A stretch of 64,000 nt of DNA from Lepidurus packardi (GCA_023053545.1 JAKZAN010000007.1:6324001-6388000), one strand, 5' to 3'; counted from the first letter of the stretch, positions 11,510 through 25,320 are shown. A program made the numbers and translations. Notes: a model not told the origin generated them from the letters alone.

Positions 11510-14500
11510 AATAAAACCGGCCAAGAATGGCGGGAATGCCTGTCTACCGGTAGTGCTATTCCTTTTTAGCATCGTTATTTGGGGGAAGATTATCTTGGCT
11601 TAGGGAAATTGTATTTGTCCTTTCAGTGTGTAAAATATTAATTTTATCACTAGCCTTGGGGGGACAGCTGGCCATAGTCTATAATGTCGGGCAAACAGTG
11701 TCTGTAGTATTAATAACCGCAATGCTAGTCCGTTTTCCAAGTCCTTACCTTACGTTTCAGAGACCTAATTACTCTGTAACCCTCTTGCCCTAGTTTTGAT
11801 GTACAGTATATAGGTAAGGTAACTAGACCTGTAGGTATTAGTGAAAAAAAAACAGTCGACACGGAGGCCTGGACATTCACGCCGCTAACAAGGTGTAATT
11901 AAGCTACCAAAGTCTCCGCAGGAAAATCCACGATAACCAGATTGGGTAGGTAGTCGTGAAACGCGAAGAGCGAAAGTTGTAAAACGCGCTAGGAAAAGCG
12001 TCCCCTTCCTTAAATGTAGGTGCGTCTGAATACACACACACGTAGAGATATATATAAATACATAACTGCGTTTCTCTTTCCCAAGACCTTTTGGCTTTGA
12101 TATTAGTTTCGGTTGTGAGGTAGCGACGAACCTTTTTTCTCATCATTTCGATAAAATGCTGTTCAAATATAGCTTTTCAAAAATCTGGCGCTTAACGGAT
12201 ACATGACTACTTTCCATTAATTTACCCACATGTGACATACGCCCAGGGCCTACCGGCCTATTGTCAATCAATGGTCTACCACTCCCTGATATCATACAAT
12301 GTGTGCTAAATTTCCCTCGCCTTCACCTTTTTCCATCCGTACAGCCCAGTTCCCCCATTTCATTCGCCCTGAATGCTTCAGCAATAAATGCGATGAACGA
12401 TCCATCCTTCTCACGCCACTCCGCGAAAATTTCACCAAGTAGATAGTGCAAACAGGGCGTCATTGATACCTTTTCAAGCATTAAGGTTACTGTTACCCTA
12501 GCTCGTACATGGCACTAATACACCCCCTAGGCAGGCCCTATCAATCTTCTCCATCTTACAGCATATTCCACTATCCCGCGAGCCCCTTACGGCTTATACA
12601 GTACATGGTATTTAATTTCTCCGACCGCAATGCTGCAGCAGAACTTCGCTCAGACTTAGAAATTTGACAAAATGGTAAAGCAGCTTTTCAACGAGTTTGT
12701 TTAGAATGAGGGGGAACTTTAGTGTGATCTAATTGCAAGTCTAAAGGAAAAACCTAAGAAGTTTTAGCTGTGGGAGACGGGTTTTTGTTGAACAGAAAGC
12801 CAAATGAAGGCGGATTCATGACCCTAGGTCGGTATTTCTGAGCGCCATTAAAAAAGACTCAAGTACTAAGGAGAAAGTGGTGTGTAAAAGGAAAAAGCGT
12901 CTCTATACCTTTCTTTCTCCCATGGCTCTCCACCACGTCCCCACGTGCACACGTATCCGGGTTGCGAATACGAATATATTATCAACGCAAGGATGTTTCT
13001 TCGCCGTCTCATGGTAAATTCATGAATCAAGGTTTAAACTTCCAGCTTTCCAATGTTTACAGACTTAGGTTACTTTTGCTGGTCGGGCTAAAAACACCAT
13101 AGGACACGAAGACGCAGGTGCGAGTTTTTCAAGATTCCTCACACGAAAAACGAGTGAAATCAGATCAGTGTTGATCTGCATTTCAAACCAAACAATTAAG
13201 GCACAGAAATTCTACAAAAAATCAAAACCTTTTTTTTTTAGTATTAGACGTGATGACCTACAACAACGGCCGATCCGTCGCATGGAAAATAATGGTAACT
13301 ATTCGGTCCTGATCAGACGATGTCTGGGAACCCATTTGTCTCCTAACTTTTCTTTTAATATAAAGCACGAGTTTACTTTTACCGTACAAAATATCCTGAT
13401 TCGTTTACATACACTTTTGAGACTGATATGCGAGCCGGTCTGATTTCAATACGGCGCCACACACTTCTAATTTGGAAACCTGTTCATTTTAATGTCGCCG
13501 TGCATGCCAAGAAACCAATGTGAGAGAGTTTGGCGGGTTTTTAGAAGGAAAAAAGCGGGACGAAAAATTGGAACGCGGTACATGGAACGCATATTAATGC
13601 TTTCGTTAGTCATCATTGGGGAAGTTTGCGGCTCCCTATGCGTAGGCTTCTAACCATTTTCTACGGAGTGGAAAGCTTCCACGTCTGAAGTGACGCTCCC
13701 TGATGTCTCAGACATATAGCAGCCAATGATCTGCAAAATCTTAAACATATACCAGTCGAGCCAATGATCTGCAAAATCTTAGACTTTTTGGCACAGCCAA
13801 GTCTGAAGTTTGCCAATTCCAGTGCAAGTCGTACTGGCTACATGTTTGATTACCGTTGGTTGCATCAATTCAGCCGACTCCTTTTCTACCTAGTAAATAA
13901 CGTCCATTTTCACCAGCCAAAAGGCCTCCTAGGATGTGTCCTGTTCAATATACGTTCCATTTAAGCTGGGGTTTCGGAATGACTACGCAAAGGCAATTTG
14001 GAAGCGTCTACGCATATACGCACTCCGCGGGACACCTGAATGGAATACGTCGGCCATGCTGATCGCCTATGAGGCTTTCTAAGTAGCTGACTCTTTGACG
14101 GCGTTTTCTGGAGAGAAAATGAGGCTGAATGTAACCACACAGGCCTATAGCTCTCTTGCCCTGTGGTGCCTGTGGCTTACCATTCATACCAAATGGATGC
14201 CAACCTAACTTATGCATAAGTAGCGACTGGAAGCTTGCATTGCCTCTTCGTCTACCCGCAGGAATGTCTGGGTGCTGCTTTTTCTTTTCAGTGGGCTCAA
14301 TCGCTCAGAGAGAAGTGCTATGACGCGTAGCCTAATCTTTTACATATAGCCAAACATTAAGCTACGTTGAAAAAGTGTTATGCAAATGAAGTGAACAGGC
14401 TGTTGAAGAATCTTCGCCTCTACGTTTGGCATTCGTGACCCCGTCCCTGAAGCGGGAACGATTCACCCGAATGCCTTATCACAGGGTACTCCCGCCAGGA

Positions 14501-15332
14501 TCTCGGTCACCAGGTGAAGGCTCTGGTGGTCAAAAGCAACAGCTTTTCCTGAAACTTTTTCAGAAACTCGCGAAAAAGATAAATACGCACGTAATACGGA
14601 TGACAACAGCTTTCTTTCATTAAAAACTGACAGATGTTCTGTTGTAATACGTCTGTCCTTTAATGGTATTAATAAATGCATGACTGGTTTTATGACTTTT
14701 TAAATTAAAGTTTCTAATTAATTACGTGAATACGCTTATACTAACATTTCTTTAAAACAACTTTGTAATACCTGATATTCTCACAGCATATTAGAACAAG
14801 ACACTAATCAGAATCCTCAGCCGAAGTGTCTACGTGATGATAAACGGCTAAGCCCCAAATGGCTACAGGGTATATTGCAATTACGAATATTATGTATACA
14901 ATATGTTTCATACCCGTTCAGCAAAGAGAAGGAAAAGTTTGTATGATTGCGTGTGCCTTTTGATGAGAAAATCGCAGGATTTTCTTCGTTTTCTTTTACA
15001 AATCAACAGTGCCATTAGCTATTCAGAAAGCGTCAATAATTTTTATAATTTTTTTTTGTAAGTTTCTAGCACCTTCCTTGGATCCACTCCTTTACGTTTT
15101 AGTGAAAGATAAGGCCAAATAAGGGTTTCCTGGCGATAAAACGGCTACGTGATGGTTATCAGTTGAGCCGAAAGTGGTTACGTGAGTATGGAGTCATAAA
15201 ACTATGGAATACATATATACAGCCTCTTACGGCACTTTCAGCATGCCTTGCTCAAAGAAAATCATCAAGGAAGGTACACTGCACGAAGATTTGACGAATA
15301 GTTGCCTAGCTGTCTTTTTGCTGACACTTCCA

Positions 15333-15703
15333 CCTGCAGAACTACTCGTAATTACTCGAAAAAAAGCCCTTTCTCGATAGCAGTCTTTGAATTACTATGC
15401 AATTTGTTTTGTTTATGATATAGGCCAAAAAAACGCTTAGAAGATGATTGTACGTTATGATTAGCAAACAATTTTTCCTTATGTATGCTTCTGCGTCAAT
15501 TTCGGTACATTACCTGTAGAACTACTCGTTATATAGGTAACGAAAAAAGTCCTATAACAACACACAGAGTAGTCTTTGAATTACTACGCGATTTGTTTTG
15601 TTTATGATACAGGCCAAAAAAACGCTTATCAGGTGATTGTCTGTACGTTTACGATTAGCCAAAAAACGTTTTCCTTGTCCTGTATGCTTCTGCGTCAATT
15701 CCG
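15333..15703. repeat. Tandem duplication, unit about 185 bp
   Basis: Two adjacent copies (about 15333-15505 and 15514-15703) share CTG(C/T)AGAACTACTCGT, AGTCTTTGAATTACTA, TTTGTTTTGTTTATGATA, GGCCAAAAAAACGCTTA and TATGCTTCTGCGTCAATT in the same order. Copy two carries small insertions. Non-coding; function unknown. Confidence 0.75.
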
Positions 15704-16596
15704 GCTTTTCCCTTTTTTTCTATAATCTACTCTTCTGCACGGCTTGCAGCATACAAGCCCTGCAGTCTCCGGAACACGGGAAAGTGCAATATACCAGTCA
15801 CGCGTGACATATTGACGACGCCGGCGTAATTCAAAGTTCACTCAACGTAACATACCATTTCGCCTTTTATCATCGCCAAATGCATGCTAAATGATAAAAA
15901 CCTGTAAAAAAAAATTCCTCAAAACAGCTAAACCATAAAGCAAATAGAATTTCTGACACAATCAACAGACATGCGTACCTCACATTTACTTACGGAACAA
16001 CGTACCAAACAAGAAACGAAGTGAGGTGTGGAGATATCTATGGTATGCAAACTTACCCAACGGGAAAAGTGAGACTAGCCCTGCAATATCTTAGCTTTCT
16101 CTTTCGTTAATAGCCACGTGAATTGCGGCTTCAGTTCTAGCCTCCGGAACTCTTTTGACTCTCGCCTTAAAAAAGAGTTAAAAAAAGAGAAGAAAAAGTA
16201 CGCACAAGGCGTGCTGATGGCGTTAGAGTACTCTACTTGTTGTCTAATAACCGCAATAAGGTATACGGAAGCTTCTTTAACCAAAACCAATATCCTCTGT
16301 TCTCATTCCCATGCCGATTTCTATAGTCTGCGATAAACTGCGTTACTTTGACTTCTAGTTTCACCTACACCGTTTCCGCCTATACTTAAACTATTATATA
16401 TCATGGCTTGACCCAGAAGTTAATGAACATTCGAACCGAACATGTGGTACGACCACAAGCATTGCATGCCTATACGGATGACATCCTCTGATGGAAATTT
16501 TTTTTTTTTAAACACATAGAGTGAGAAATGATAACAAGTGCGAGGCTATGGGCGAATGCCTGCAGACTTCAACACAGATTCTTGTCTGTAATCCAA

Positions 16597-16625
16597 AAAA
16601 TGTCAGGCCCAGCCCCTGACATTTT
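16597..16625. repeat. Perfect short hairpin
   Basis: An 11-base arm AAAATGTCAGG and its exact complement flank a 7-base loop. It is too short for a microRNA precursor and has no tail typical of a known structured RNA. Confidence 0.6.
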
Positions 16626-17865
16626 GAAAACCCAAAAAACTCGAATAAGCGAAACGCGGGAACATTCATGTTGGAAAAAAGTGAACCGAGACAGGCACAG
16701 CAGTGAGGAGTTGGAGGAATCCGCCAAGAGCACACAAGTTTTACTAGATCCCTTAGAAACCATGAAACACAGGTAGAACTTTCACCGGAAAAATCCCCAT
16801 TCATGAACGCAATGCAAGTAATTACCCCCGCTCCCTCAGACTTGGCCTGTCTACGCTTCCTTTCATAATTCTCGCAGTTTTTGGAAACCCAGGCGTAACT
16901 AATTACCTCAAGATATCATCTCTAAATAAAATAGAAAAATTTCCAGCGAGGAAGGGAACACCTATAGGATTGAATGGTTTGACTATGAACTGCGTAAGGG
17001 TAGGGTGAAAACGACAGCTAATTTAATAGAAAAACGGAGTCACGGTATGTGAATGTGAAAACTACCGAAAAAGGCAGTGTAAGGTAAATTTCTTGTTTCC
17101 TGTAGCTCGGGCTGAGTCAAAACCAGCTAAGATATGCCATAGTCTTTAATAGGCACCAAAAACTGATCTCTAGAAAAGAGAAAGAAGTTGCTGGTTTGGA
17201 AAAGAGCAAGAAAGACAGAGAGAGAGAGAAGAGAAAGCACGTGCAAGCAGCCGCCACGAAGCCTTTGGCACGGTGCGGGACGCATAAGCATGGCTCTACC
17301 CAAAGGTGAGTTACATGTCTAATGTCTTCGATTCCAAGTCGGCTATTTCTATAACCCTTTTACGAAAAAGAAAAAGCCCGTAAGGTACTTTCCCTTTCGA
17401 CGAAAGCTGACCAGACACCTTTAGGTTAGTAGTAGAGTGAACAGCCCAACGTAGCTGGGATGCCGGAGACGCAAAAGGCGAACGAACGGAACCACCGCCA
17501 GCAAAGCATGCAGACAAGTCGAGAAAGTGGAGTCCGGGTATTTTTTGTTTTCACATACCGGCGAAAAGGGCTGCCATAGCTCCATAAAAAACCTGCAATC
17601 CTTAGATTTCACCATATATAGGTGCCAGGAATGGAAAAAACTCCTCCCTTTACTTCTTTCATTAGCATAAATTGCGAGTTACAAAGCAACCAGAACTCAA
17701 TTAGATAGTATGTTTTCAAAATTTGTTTGCGCTGAAAGCATCATGAGCAAACTTGCTCATCTGGCTTTTCAATTCCTTTCAAACGAGTTACTCCGTGGGA
17801 CGGTTAATTCCTCTATACCCGAGAGTCTATATCGAAACAGGGGATTGCTCCATGCATACCACATA

Positions 17866-17887
17866 GACACACACACACACACACACA
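17866..17887. repeat. (CA)n microsatellite
   Basis: An uninterrupted run of about ten CA dinucleotides in non-coding sequence. Confidence 0.85.
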
Positions 17888-18583
17888 ACGGTCCTCGGTG
17901 CTGCATGAGGAAGCATCCGTCTTTTTCCTTGACCTCTTCACCAATGTACCGCTATAGCCTACATAATCTTCTAAGCCCATGCCAAATGGAAACACTCTCG
18001 AGTCCGGCATCGACCTCATCTATGCGACGTATATAGTTGGTCCTACCATGGACTACGACGTACCCCGTTCAGGATCGAGTAGGATGACCTCCCAAGTGGT
18101 TAGACTTGATCGTCAACTTTGGAGTCTGGCAATAAACATATACATAAAAAATGGAGAAAATAAAAGAGTTTTCGATCTGTCCCCGTCGACCTGGAAACCA
18201 CTTTTTCCTCAATGTTTGCTTTAAGAGCGCCCCCACCTGCTTACTATGTTAAATCAAGGAACAGCGAAGTGGAACATTAGCCGGTAACTTGAACATAGAT
18301 ACTGTCTGACATCCTCGGCGGGAGATCCTACGTGGGATGGTCTCAAAATTCCATTGCGGAGAAACTGACGAACAAGTTGGAGAAAAAGCCAAAAAGATAA
18401 GGGAATTGCCGCCTCCTAACCCCCTCTTCGCTTATTCCCAAAGTTGTAAGCAAGTTTTCTGGCCTGAATGAGGCTACAGCCCGCCCCGAGCAGCCCGAAA
18501 GCCCGATGGCCCATAGGTTGGCTACTGCTTTGGGCTGCTCTTACCTGTGGGATGTAGGAGAGCGAGAGCGATACGGGTCAGCC

Positions 18584-18591
18584 TATATAAA
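18584..18591 (+). promoter_or_regulatory. TATA box of the Pro/Ala/Tyr-repeat gene
   Basis: TATATAAA lies about 165 bases upstream of the start codon at 18749. A CAGT-containing initiator candidate lies near 18616, 30 bases downstream. Confidence 0.7.
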
Positions 18592-18748
18592 GCTGGGTTC
18601 CACACCTGATTCAATGCACAGTGCACCAACAGGAATCATCCCGAGCGGAATTCACTCAAGACTTCCTGGAAACTTTCCGTGGACTTCGTGTTTCCAGTCA
18701 ATTACTTTTTACCAGTGTTCATTTACGCGGCAGTGCAAACTCAGCAAC

Positions 18749-20509
18749 ATGAATAAGTTTATGGTGAGTTTCAAATCTTCCAAACTTCGAAGAACCATTG
18801 GCCAAATTCCACCGGCCAAACCCGAAATTCTACAGGATTACTTTTCACTTTACATTGGGGGAACCTGTAAAAAACGCTCAAAGTGCTTGTGTGTTTTCTT
18901 AATTTTTTTTGCCATTCCTCATTCTCTGCTAATTTGCGATCTCGTTATTCAAAGTCAAAGTCAAGCAACATACGTGGCCTCTTAAGCCGGGAAGCCAATC
19001 CCGCTATCCACATGCACTTTCCGCAGTTCTAGACAGGTTCCGTTAGGTTTTGGACAGTTACTGTTACAGAATGTAAACTTAAAATCAAAAACAGTTACGT
19101 CACCCACAAAAAAAAAAACACAGGAAATGACACTAAAGAAAGCTACCAGGTGTTCTAACACAAGCTTTTCGTCATGCATCGGACAGTTTTTCTTACGTTT
19201 GGTAAATTAAACGTTTAAAAAAAATGACACCGAAGAATAGCAGATGGCTAATCGTCCCTATAGCAATTGTCCGGAACACTTGCTCACATTTCTCCCATTT
19301 TCCTCCTAGCATGTACAGAAACATCTCCTTGTCCATACTCATACATAAAAAAAGGAAGAAAAAACGTTTGGCCCGAGGTGTAGCGCATCTCCTTCGGCCT
19401 GTCCGGAACTTTTAACTCAGTGCCCTATTTTCCTATTTTGCTTCCAGGTTGTAACGGTCCTGGCTGTAGCCACTTTCACGCACGGTCGAGTGGCCCCACT
19501 CGAGAAGCGCACCTTAAAAGGAGGACTCGGAGGCTTGTTTGGGGGCGGCGGCGATGACTATGGTGATTCGTACGGCGGGACCGGTTATGAGTCCGCTCCC
19601 GCACCTGCATACGGTGGCGGTGCCCCGGCTTATGGTGGCGGCGCTCCGTCCTACGGAGGTGGCGCCCCTGCCCCGGCTTATGGTGGTGGAGCCCCCGCAT
19701 ACGGGGGAGCTGCTCCGGCCTACGGCGGCGGCTACGAAGCCGGCTACTCCGAACAATCTGGCTACGAAGGTTACGAAGAAGAGGGAGACAAGAAAGGATT
19801 GAAAGGACTCAAAGCATTCGGCAAGGGCATTTCGGACGGCTTCTACGGCGCTGCTGATTACGCCAATAAAGGCTTCAAGTCGATCGGCAAGGGAATCAAG
19901 GGCTTGAACCCCTTCGGAGGTGGTGAATACGAAGAAGAATCCTACGCTCCTGAACCCGCACCCTACCAACCCGCCCCCTACCAACCAGCCCCTGCCTACC
20001 ATGCTCCTGCCCCCGTTAGCTCTTATGGCTCCGCACCCGCCGTACCCGCTTATCCCGTACACACTCCAGCTTACTCTGCCCCCGCACCAGCGTACTCTGC
20101 ACCCGCCCCAGCATACTCTGCACCCGCCCCAGCATACTCTGCACCCGCCCCAGCATACTCTGCACCCGCCCCGGCGTACTCTGCACCCGCCCCGGCGTAC
20201 TCTGCACCCGCCCCAGCCTACTCTGCACCCGCCCCGACTTACTCCGCACCAGCTCCTGCCTACGAGCCAGCTGCCCCAGCTTACCAGGCTGCCCCAGCTT
20301 ATCAACCTGCCCCAGCTTACAAACCTGCTCCTGCCGTTTCTACCTACCAAGCTCCCCCTGTCTACGAAGCGCAACCAGCCTACCCTGCAGCCTTGCCTAC
20401 CTATGCCCAGCCTTCATCATCATACAACAGCGTGCCAGCTCCCGTTTATAGCGCTCCTGCCGGAAGCGCATACCAATCCAAACCAGCAGGTGGTTCTTAT
20501 GGCAAATAA
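18749..20509 (+). CDS. Secreted Gly/Tyr- and Pro/Ala/Tyr-repeat structural protein
   Basis: Exons 18749-18763 (MNKFM, donor GTGAGT) and 19448-20509 (acceptor TTCCAG), phase 0, 358 aa. The signal peptide is MNKFMVVTVLAVATFTHG, followed by a short propeptide ending PLEKR (dibasic). The mature chain has a GGxAPAYGGGAP block (about residues 50-100), a Lys/Gly helical linker (KGLKGLKAFGKG, GFKSIGKGIKG), and then a long PAYSAPAPAYSAPA block with about nine 8-residue units, ending in variable PAYxPAP units and a YGK tail. The composition resembles crustacean and insect cuticular or silk-like proteins with AAPA/PAY repeats. That similarity is compositional, and no chitin-binding RR consensus is visible. 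Confidence 0.82.
20065..20250. repeat. 24-bp coding tandem repeat (8-aa PAPAYSA unit)
   Basis: About eight near-identical copies of a 24-base unit encoding YSAPAPA plus one residue. Several units differ only by synonymous C/A/G changes, showing recent expansion. Confidence 0.85.
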
Positions 20510-23500
20510 TAACCTCTTTAACTAGATAAATTTTGAGCGAATGAGAGAAGAACAAATGTCGTGCATTCCCTCCTCCAACCCCCAAAATCCTATCCACATC
20601 TACCCCCAAAACTTCCCTCATACTCATTGCTCATTAAATGCTATGTATTATAGCGTTAGACATGGCGCTCACTGTTCTTGTCAGCAGTGTGCATTTCATG
20701 TCGGATATAATGTTTTGTCTCCCTGATCTGGTGCAGAGCTCGATTTTTTCCTCCCTTATTAACGTTTTGGTTTATTAGATCTATAGCGAGAATATGAAAA
20801 TGAACGAAAAACAGAAGATGAGCAGTGCTATGCTTCTTGTTGTACATAGTCGGAATTACAACAAAGTTTTTATCGACCATAAATCAAAGATTAAACTTAT
20901 TATTGACTTGGAACTAATAATAAATCGTCAAGACAATACAATACTGAAAGACGAATGCTGTATATCGGATCATTTTACGATTATAGTTTTAATCCTATCT
21001 GATGCAAACATGAATAGCTGAAGTATTTTACGCAGGAAGTTATTCTGCAACTATATGCAATGAGTGAAAATGATTATGAGATAAACTACGCAGAAGATTC
21101 CGTCGTGGTACAAGATGCAACACATGTAAATTTGTGACGAAATTAGAGTTCTGGTATTTTGATACCAAGATAAATGATTCAAACTTCTATGTACTGTATA
21201 ATTTACTAAAATAACGCCCATTGAGGTTTGCTAGACAGTATTGAAATATGACTTTTCTCACGGAGTTGGATTTAATAGATGTAAAAATGAAGTAATATTT
21301 GCGAACAACATAGGCCTTTCTTACAAGTTTTATAATACAGTTCTAAAAGCTTACGAGGTAAATCTAAGTTAACTTACGTTATACATTAATACGACAAAAT
21401 ATTAATTGTAGATCCCTTATATGATTGAACACGTTGTTACATTGGTCGTGAGTTTGATCCTGTTATCAGCTCAACCTTGCAGACTTTAAGGAAGGGGTTA
21501 GGCCTCGGGGAGGATTTGACCCTGATTACTGTTGGTTTATATGGCATACTTGAGCAATGTAGTGTCAAGGTTTCAACCTGGGTTGCGATTTGACAACGTC
21601 TGCGTAAAAGGGGTACAGATAACGGGTACTTATTGTAGGAAGTTAGTCTGGGTCTTGATGAGAACCAAAATATAAGTGGATGAAAAGTACGAAGGTAACG
21701 AAAGTTCCTAAAACAAATAGTGAAGTGGAAATTCCATTTCGACAAAAAGAACGTGAAATTCTGAAAAATTCTGAGTTCGGACATTCTGAAAATGTCCTAC
21801 ATAAGTTAAGGCTCTCTGACGTGGCTTTTTAACACGGCTCTTTGATGCCTTCCCGGCTAAACGCAATTCATTTGACTCCATGATATGTAAATGAACCAGG
21901 TAACACCAGTTTTTCTCCAATCAAGTTACACAGGCGAAGGACAGGTGGCCTTTGCATGAACAGCCTCACCAGAACGCATTTATTAACAAGCAATTAAAAA
22001 AATATATATATGTATTGGAAACGCAGAAATTTCCAAATTATTAGAGAGCTATGAGTGAGTGTAACAAAATCACTGAATCATAATGAAGAATCATTAGACC
22101 GACAAAAGTACCGCCTGTTTTGCGGAGCACGAAGCGAGAGATCTCACGAATTGTTCGAAGGCGTTCAACTGCCAAGAATAGCACGTTTCTTTACAGATCG
22201 CATGGCCCGATTCACAAGGTCCTTGTGAATATTGCTGTAGCGCTCAAGTTCGCCAAGTCGGCTTCAAAACCGTAACTAATGGTAATGCTTTGTCCACAGA
22301 GTTTCACTCCATCTTCCCAGAAAAACCTTATTATCATCCAAAAAAACAACCTGTTGAACATTCCGAAATTGGGCAACGTCAATTTGAAGCAATTAATTCG
22401 AAAACTAGTCACGATGTGCGAAATATATTCTATTCGTTCAAACACTACATTCAAACCCCAAATTTCCTCGAATCAGCACTACAGAAGTCTGGCAAGTAAG
22501 TACGGAAGTCATGTTACCACACTTACAAAAGGCTGACGCAACCTGCAGCCAGATTTAGTTCATTTAGATTGCGTTTCTCTATCCCGTCGCTGGACGGGGT
22601 GAAAAATCGTTTCCGCAAAGACAAAACCGAGGTCAACCATCACCGAATTCGCATTTAGTCTGGGAGCAAGATATCCCATTCATGGCCCCTACACTCGATC
22701 AAATTAATCCGGAAGGAAGATGCGAATACGGGTCAAGGAAGACATTGACTCCAAATCCGTAAAATGACACCTATGGCCTTCGTTCTGCCCCCTCTACTTA
22801 ATGACTTAGTCTAGTCTCTATTCAAGATTTATGGGCTGGTACCAAACGCTCAAACACACGCTTCTTCAACATACAACTTTATCCATGGGACGGCAAATGC
22901 CTTCGTATTTTCGTCATACGCTTTCTCCTCAGTGGACAATTAAAACATGTAAAACCGATTTAACAAGACAGAAATAACGCTACGAAAAAAAAATAATAAT
23001 ATTTACAAAACAGCTGTATCCCTGAATTTCTATTTCAGACCTATTTTGGCGGTACAAATGTAAATGAAGGTGTGGCACTCGGAGAAGAGAGGAAAAATTG
23101 GTAACCCTCGAACTTCGAACATTACCATGTGGAGATCACGTGTCTCAAAGTTAGGTTTCGTAAGACCCCCGCTCAAGTTTAAGACAAGTTTCAGCTGACG
23201 ACATTTCTTTTAATGCGAGAACTATGTTAATCGTTTGCCCAACGTTTTCGCCTAAGATGGGTGTAGAAACTGGACATTTCCAGTTCCAACATTCCTATAA
23301 AGGCACTGGTTTAAATCCGTGCTAGGAAAACTGCAAGTCGGATACTAGGAAAGGCTATGTGGTCGTCGATCATGCGACGAACGCGTGGCAAAAATGAAGC
23401 CCTATATTACCACATGTATTAGACGCATGGCATCCTCTGAAAGTTCACTCCTGCTAATGAAAAGTATTCCGAAACGGGAAATGAAAGTAGAAGACAAAGG

Positions 23501-24912
23501 CCATCAATGAAAACTTTGTATATCTCATTTTGTAAATTTATGTTAATTGCCCGTGGAGGCAAATGCATAAATTTGCGTATATCTTGCAAGATAAACATCG
23601 AGGCAACTTTTACCGTCCTACATTGTTGCTTCTGAGAAGGAGGTCCCTCTTATCCTTGAAGGTTATATTCACTACCATTACACTCAATAACGTACGCACG
23701 CACTACGGGAATAATAAAGGGATCATGCAGTACGCGAAATTTTAAACACAGGGCACAGCTTGTATTTAAAAAAGAAAAATGAGGTCAACGTTCCAAACGT
23801 CACTGCTGATAGCAAGGAAGGGGAGTGTGCTGTTTGAGCTCCGAGAAACAAAACTCATCGAAGTACAGAAAAATCTGCAAAAATCAAGACCAATCCTTTA
23901 ACTCTAATGACTACTGACTAGCAATACATCCATAATCTGTGTTTAGCACCTTAATATGGGTCGGTCTTGCAACTCCTGGACTCCTCTAACCTGCCGCACG
24001 AATTTAGCAACGAACATACGCAGATGTAAACGACTTGGGCAAGCCGATTGCAGCAAAAACGACATTCCTGGCCAGGAAAGGCTTGTTTGTGAACTGTACA
24101 AGGTAGTTAGAGCGAACAACATATTGCGTTTTTGTGTTTGTTTACCGAGTGGAATATAAACGAAAAAGGGAGATCTAGCGTGCGTAGTAGGCAAGGTTTT
24201 TCCCGCTTGCAAACATCCATTCAGAAGAAAGTCGGCAAGCCTGCTGCGGAGGCTTCCTCTTTAATACGCTTTGCCCTCGATATGCAAATCGTACTAAAGG
24301 TCGACCTTCACACATGTAGAAACCCAACTTCAGTTTTTCAAACCATGGCTGGGTACTTGTACACAATAAGAAAGCTAGATCCTTGATTACATGGACGAGC
24401 CCCTCTACACGGTATTAATACTATACTAGTCGAACGACTTTTCGACCAATCGAAGCAAGAGGCAGGTCCTGACTTCTTTGAAGCGCTCTTTTTACGGGAA
24501 ACCATGACGGAGGGATTTTTACGACAGCTTTATCACAGGTAAAGTAAGTAAATGAATTCCTCGTTCCAAGATAGGAGTTGAACTTGGCAAAGAACCAAAG
24601 CGTTAAGGTGGTTCCAGTTTGCCTCAGGAGTGATTCTAAGATAATATGGGTTTTGCTGCGTAATTACATATTAAAGAGTCGAACTTCAACGTTTTAGTCC
24701 TCGGTGAAAAAGTACTCGCATTTCGCTCGAACTGAGCTCTACCTGCATTGAACCGAATACGAAAGCGCTAAAGGAACAGGTTCTAATCCTTTCTACGAAT
24801 GCAAAGCATCAAGTGTCAAGCCAGTTTACTTTGGGCCAATAGGTGTTGAAGGGCTCGTCCCGAGCTGGAGTAGAACGAGCAAACGAACAGTGTGTGTTAC
24901 ATCAGGCACTGG
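20510..24912. other. Long non-coding stretch
   Basis: No exon with convincing homology or composition. It contains AT-rich 3' UTR sequence of the preceding gene and scattered TATA-like words (for example TATAAAG near 23296) without a gene behind them. I see no RNA gene or transposon terminus. Confidence 0.45.
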
Positions 24913-24918
24913 TATAAA
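24913..24918 (+). promoter_or_regulatory. Candidate TATA box of the cytochrome b5-domain gene
   Basis: TATAAA in the context GGTATAAAGTG. A leader exon would then end at about 25100 (donor GTAAGTTCC), with an acceptor (CTTCCAG) near 25311, just before the start codon at 25321. Plausible but not proved. Confidence 0.45.
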
Positions 24919-25320
24919 GTGTTTCAGGACTCCTGCAAGGCGCTCAGACATCCGCAAACCCTGGAACGTGAACACAAACGCTCAAAAGATATTTACATTA
25001 AAGCAAGAGTGTATTTACTCTATCAGATTGACAAGTGCGTAATAACCTAGTGAATATTTGACATTGGAAGTAGCGAAAACCTTTGGAAGTAGCGACAACC
25101 GTAAGTTCCTCTACACTTCGTGATTTCAAAGAACATGGGCTTGGCCCACTGTATACCCCTAACCAATGCTACGATGTTGCATCAGCTCAGTTTCACTCTG
25201 TTTAAGCATGCTCTTGTATTTTCCATTCTATTATTCTTCTCGCTTATCCTTCTATTAAAGAAGCAAGTGCACAGAATAGATTATTTATTATGCTATTGTG
25301 TGTCTTCCAGGATTGGCACG

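Larger units (their letters stand above)
11510..18583. other. Long region without a supported gene
   Basis: Seven kilobases with only short, compositionally random open frames. It holds a short direct repeat (GCCAATGATCTGCAAAATCT at about 13722 and 13760), a tandem duplication at 15333-15703, a perfect hairpin at 16597-16625 and a (CA)n run near 17866-17887. Start codons followed by good donors exist (for example near 17290, ATGGCTCTACCCAAAG then GTGAGT), but no matching second exon was found. Confidence 0.5.

Noticed and set aside
17866-17887. CRISPR or other prokaryotic-type repeat
   Set aside because: It is a plain CA microsatellite. The whole window is eukaryotic with spliced genes.
19514-20525. 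Two overlapping long ORFs (286 aa minus, 201 aa plus) over the PAYSAPA gene
   Set aside because: Shadows of a GC-rich 24-bp repeat in other frames. Only the frame with the signal peptide makes sense.
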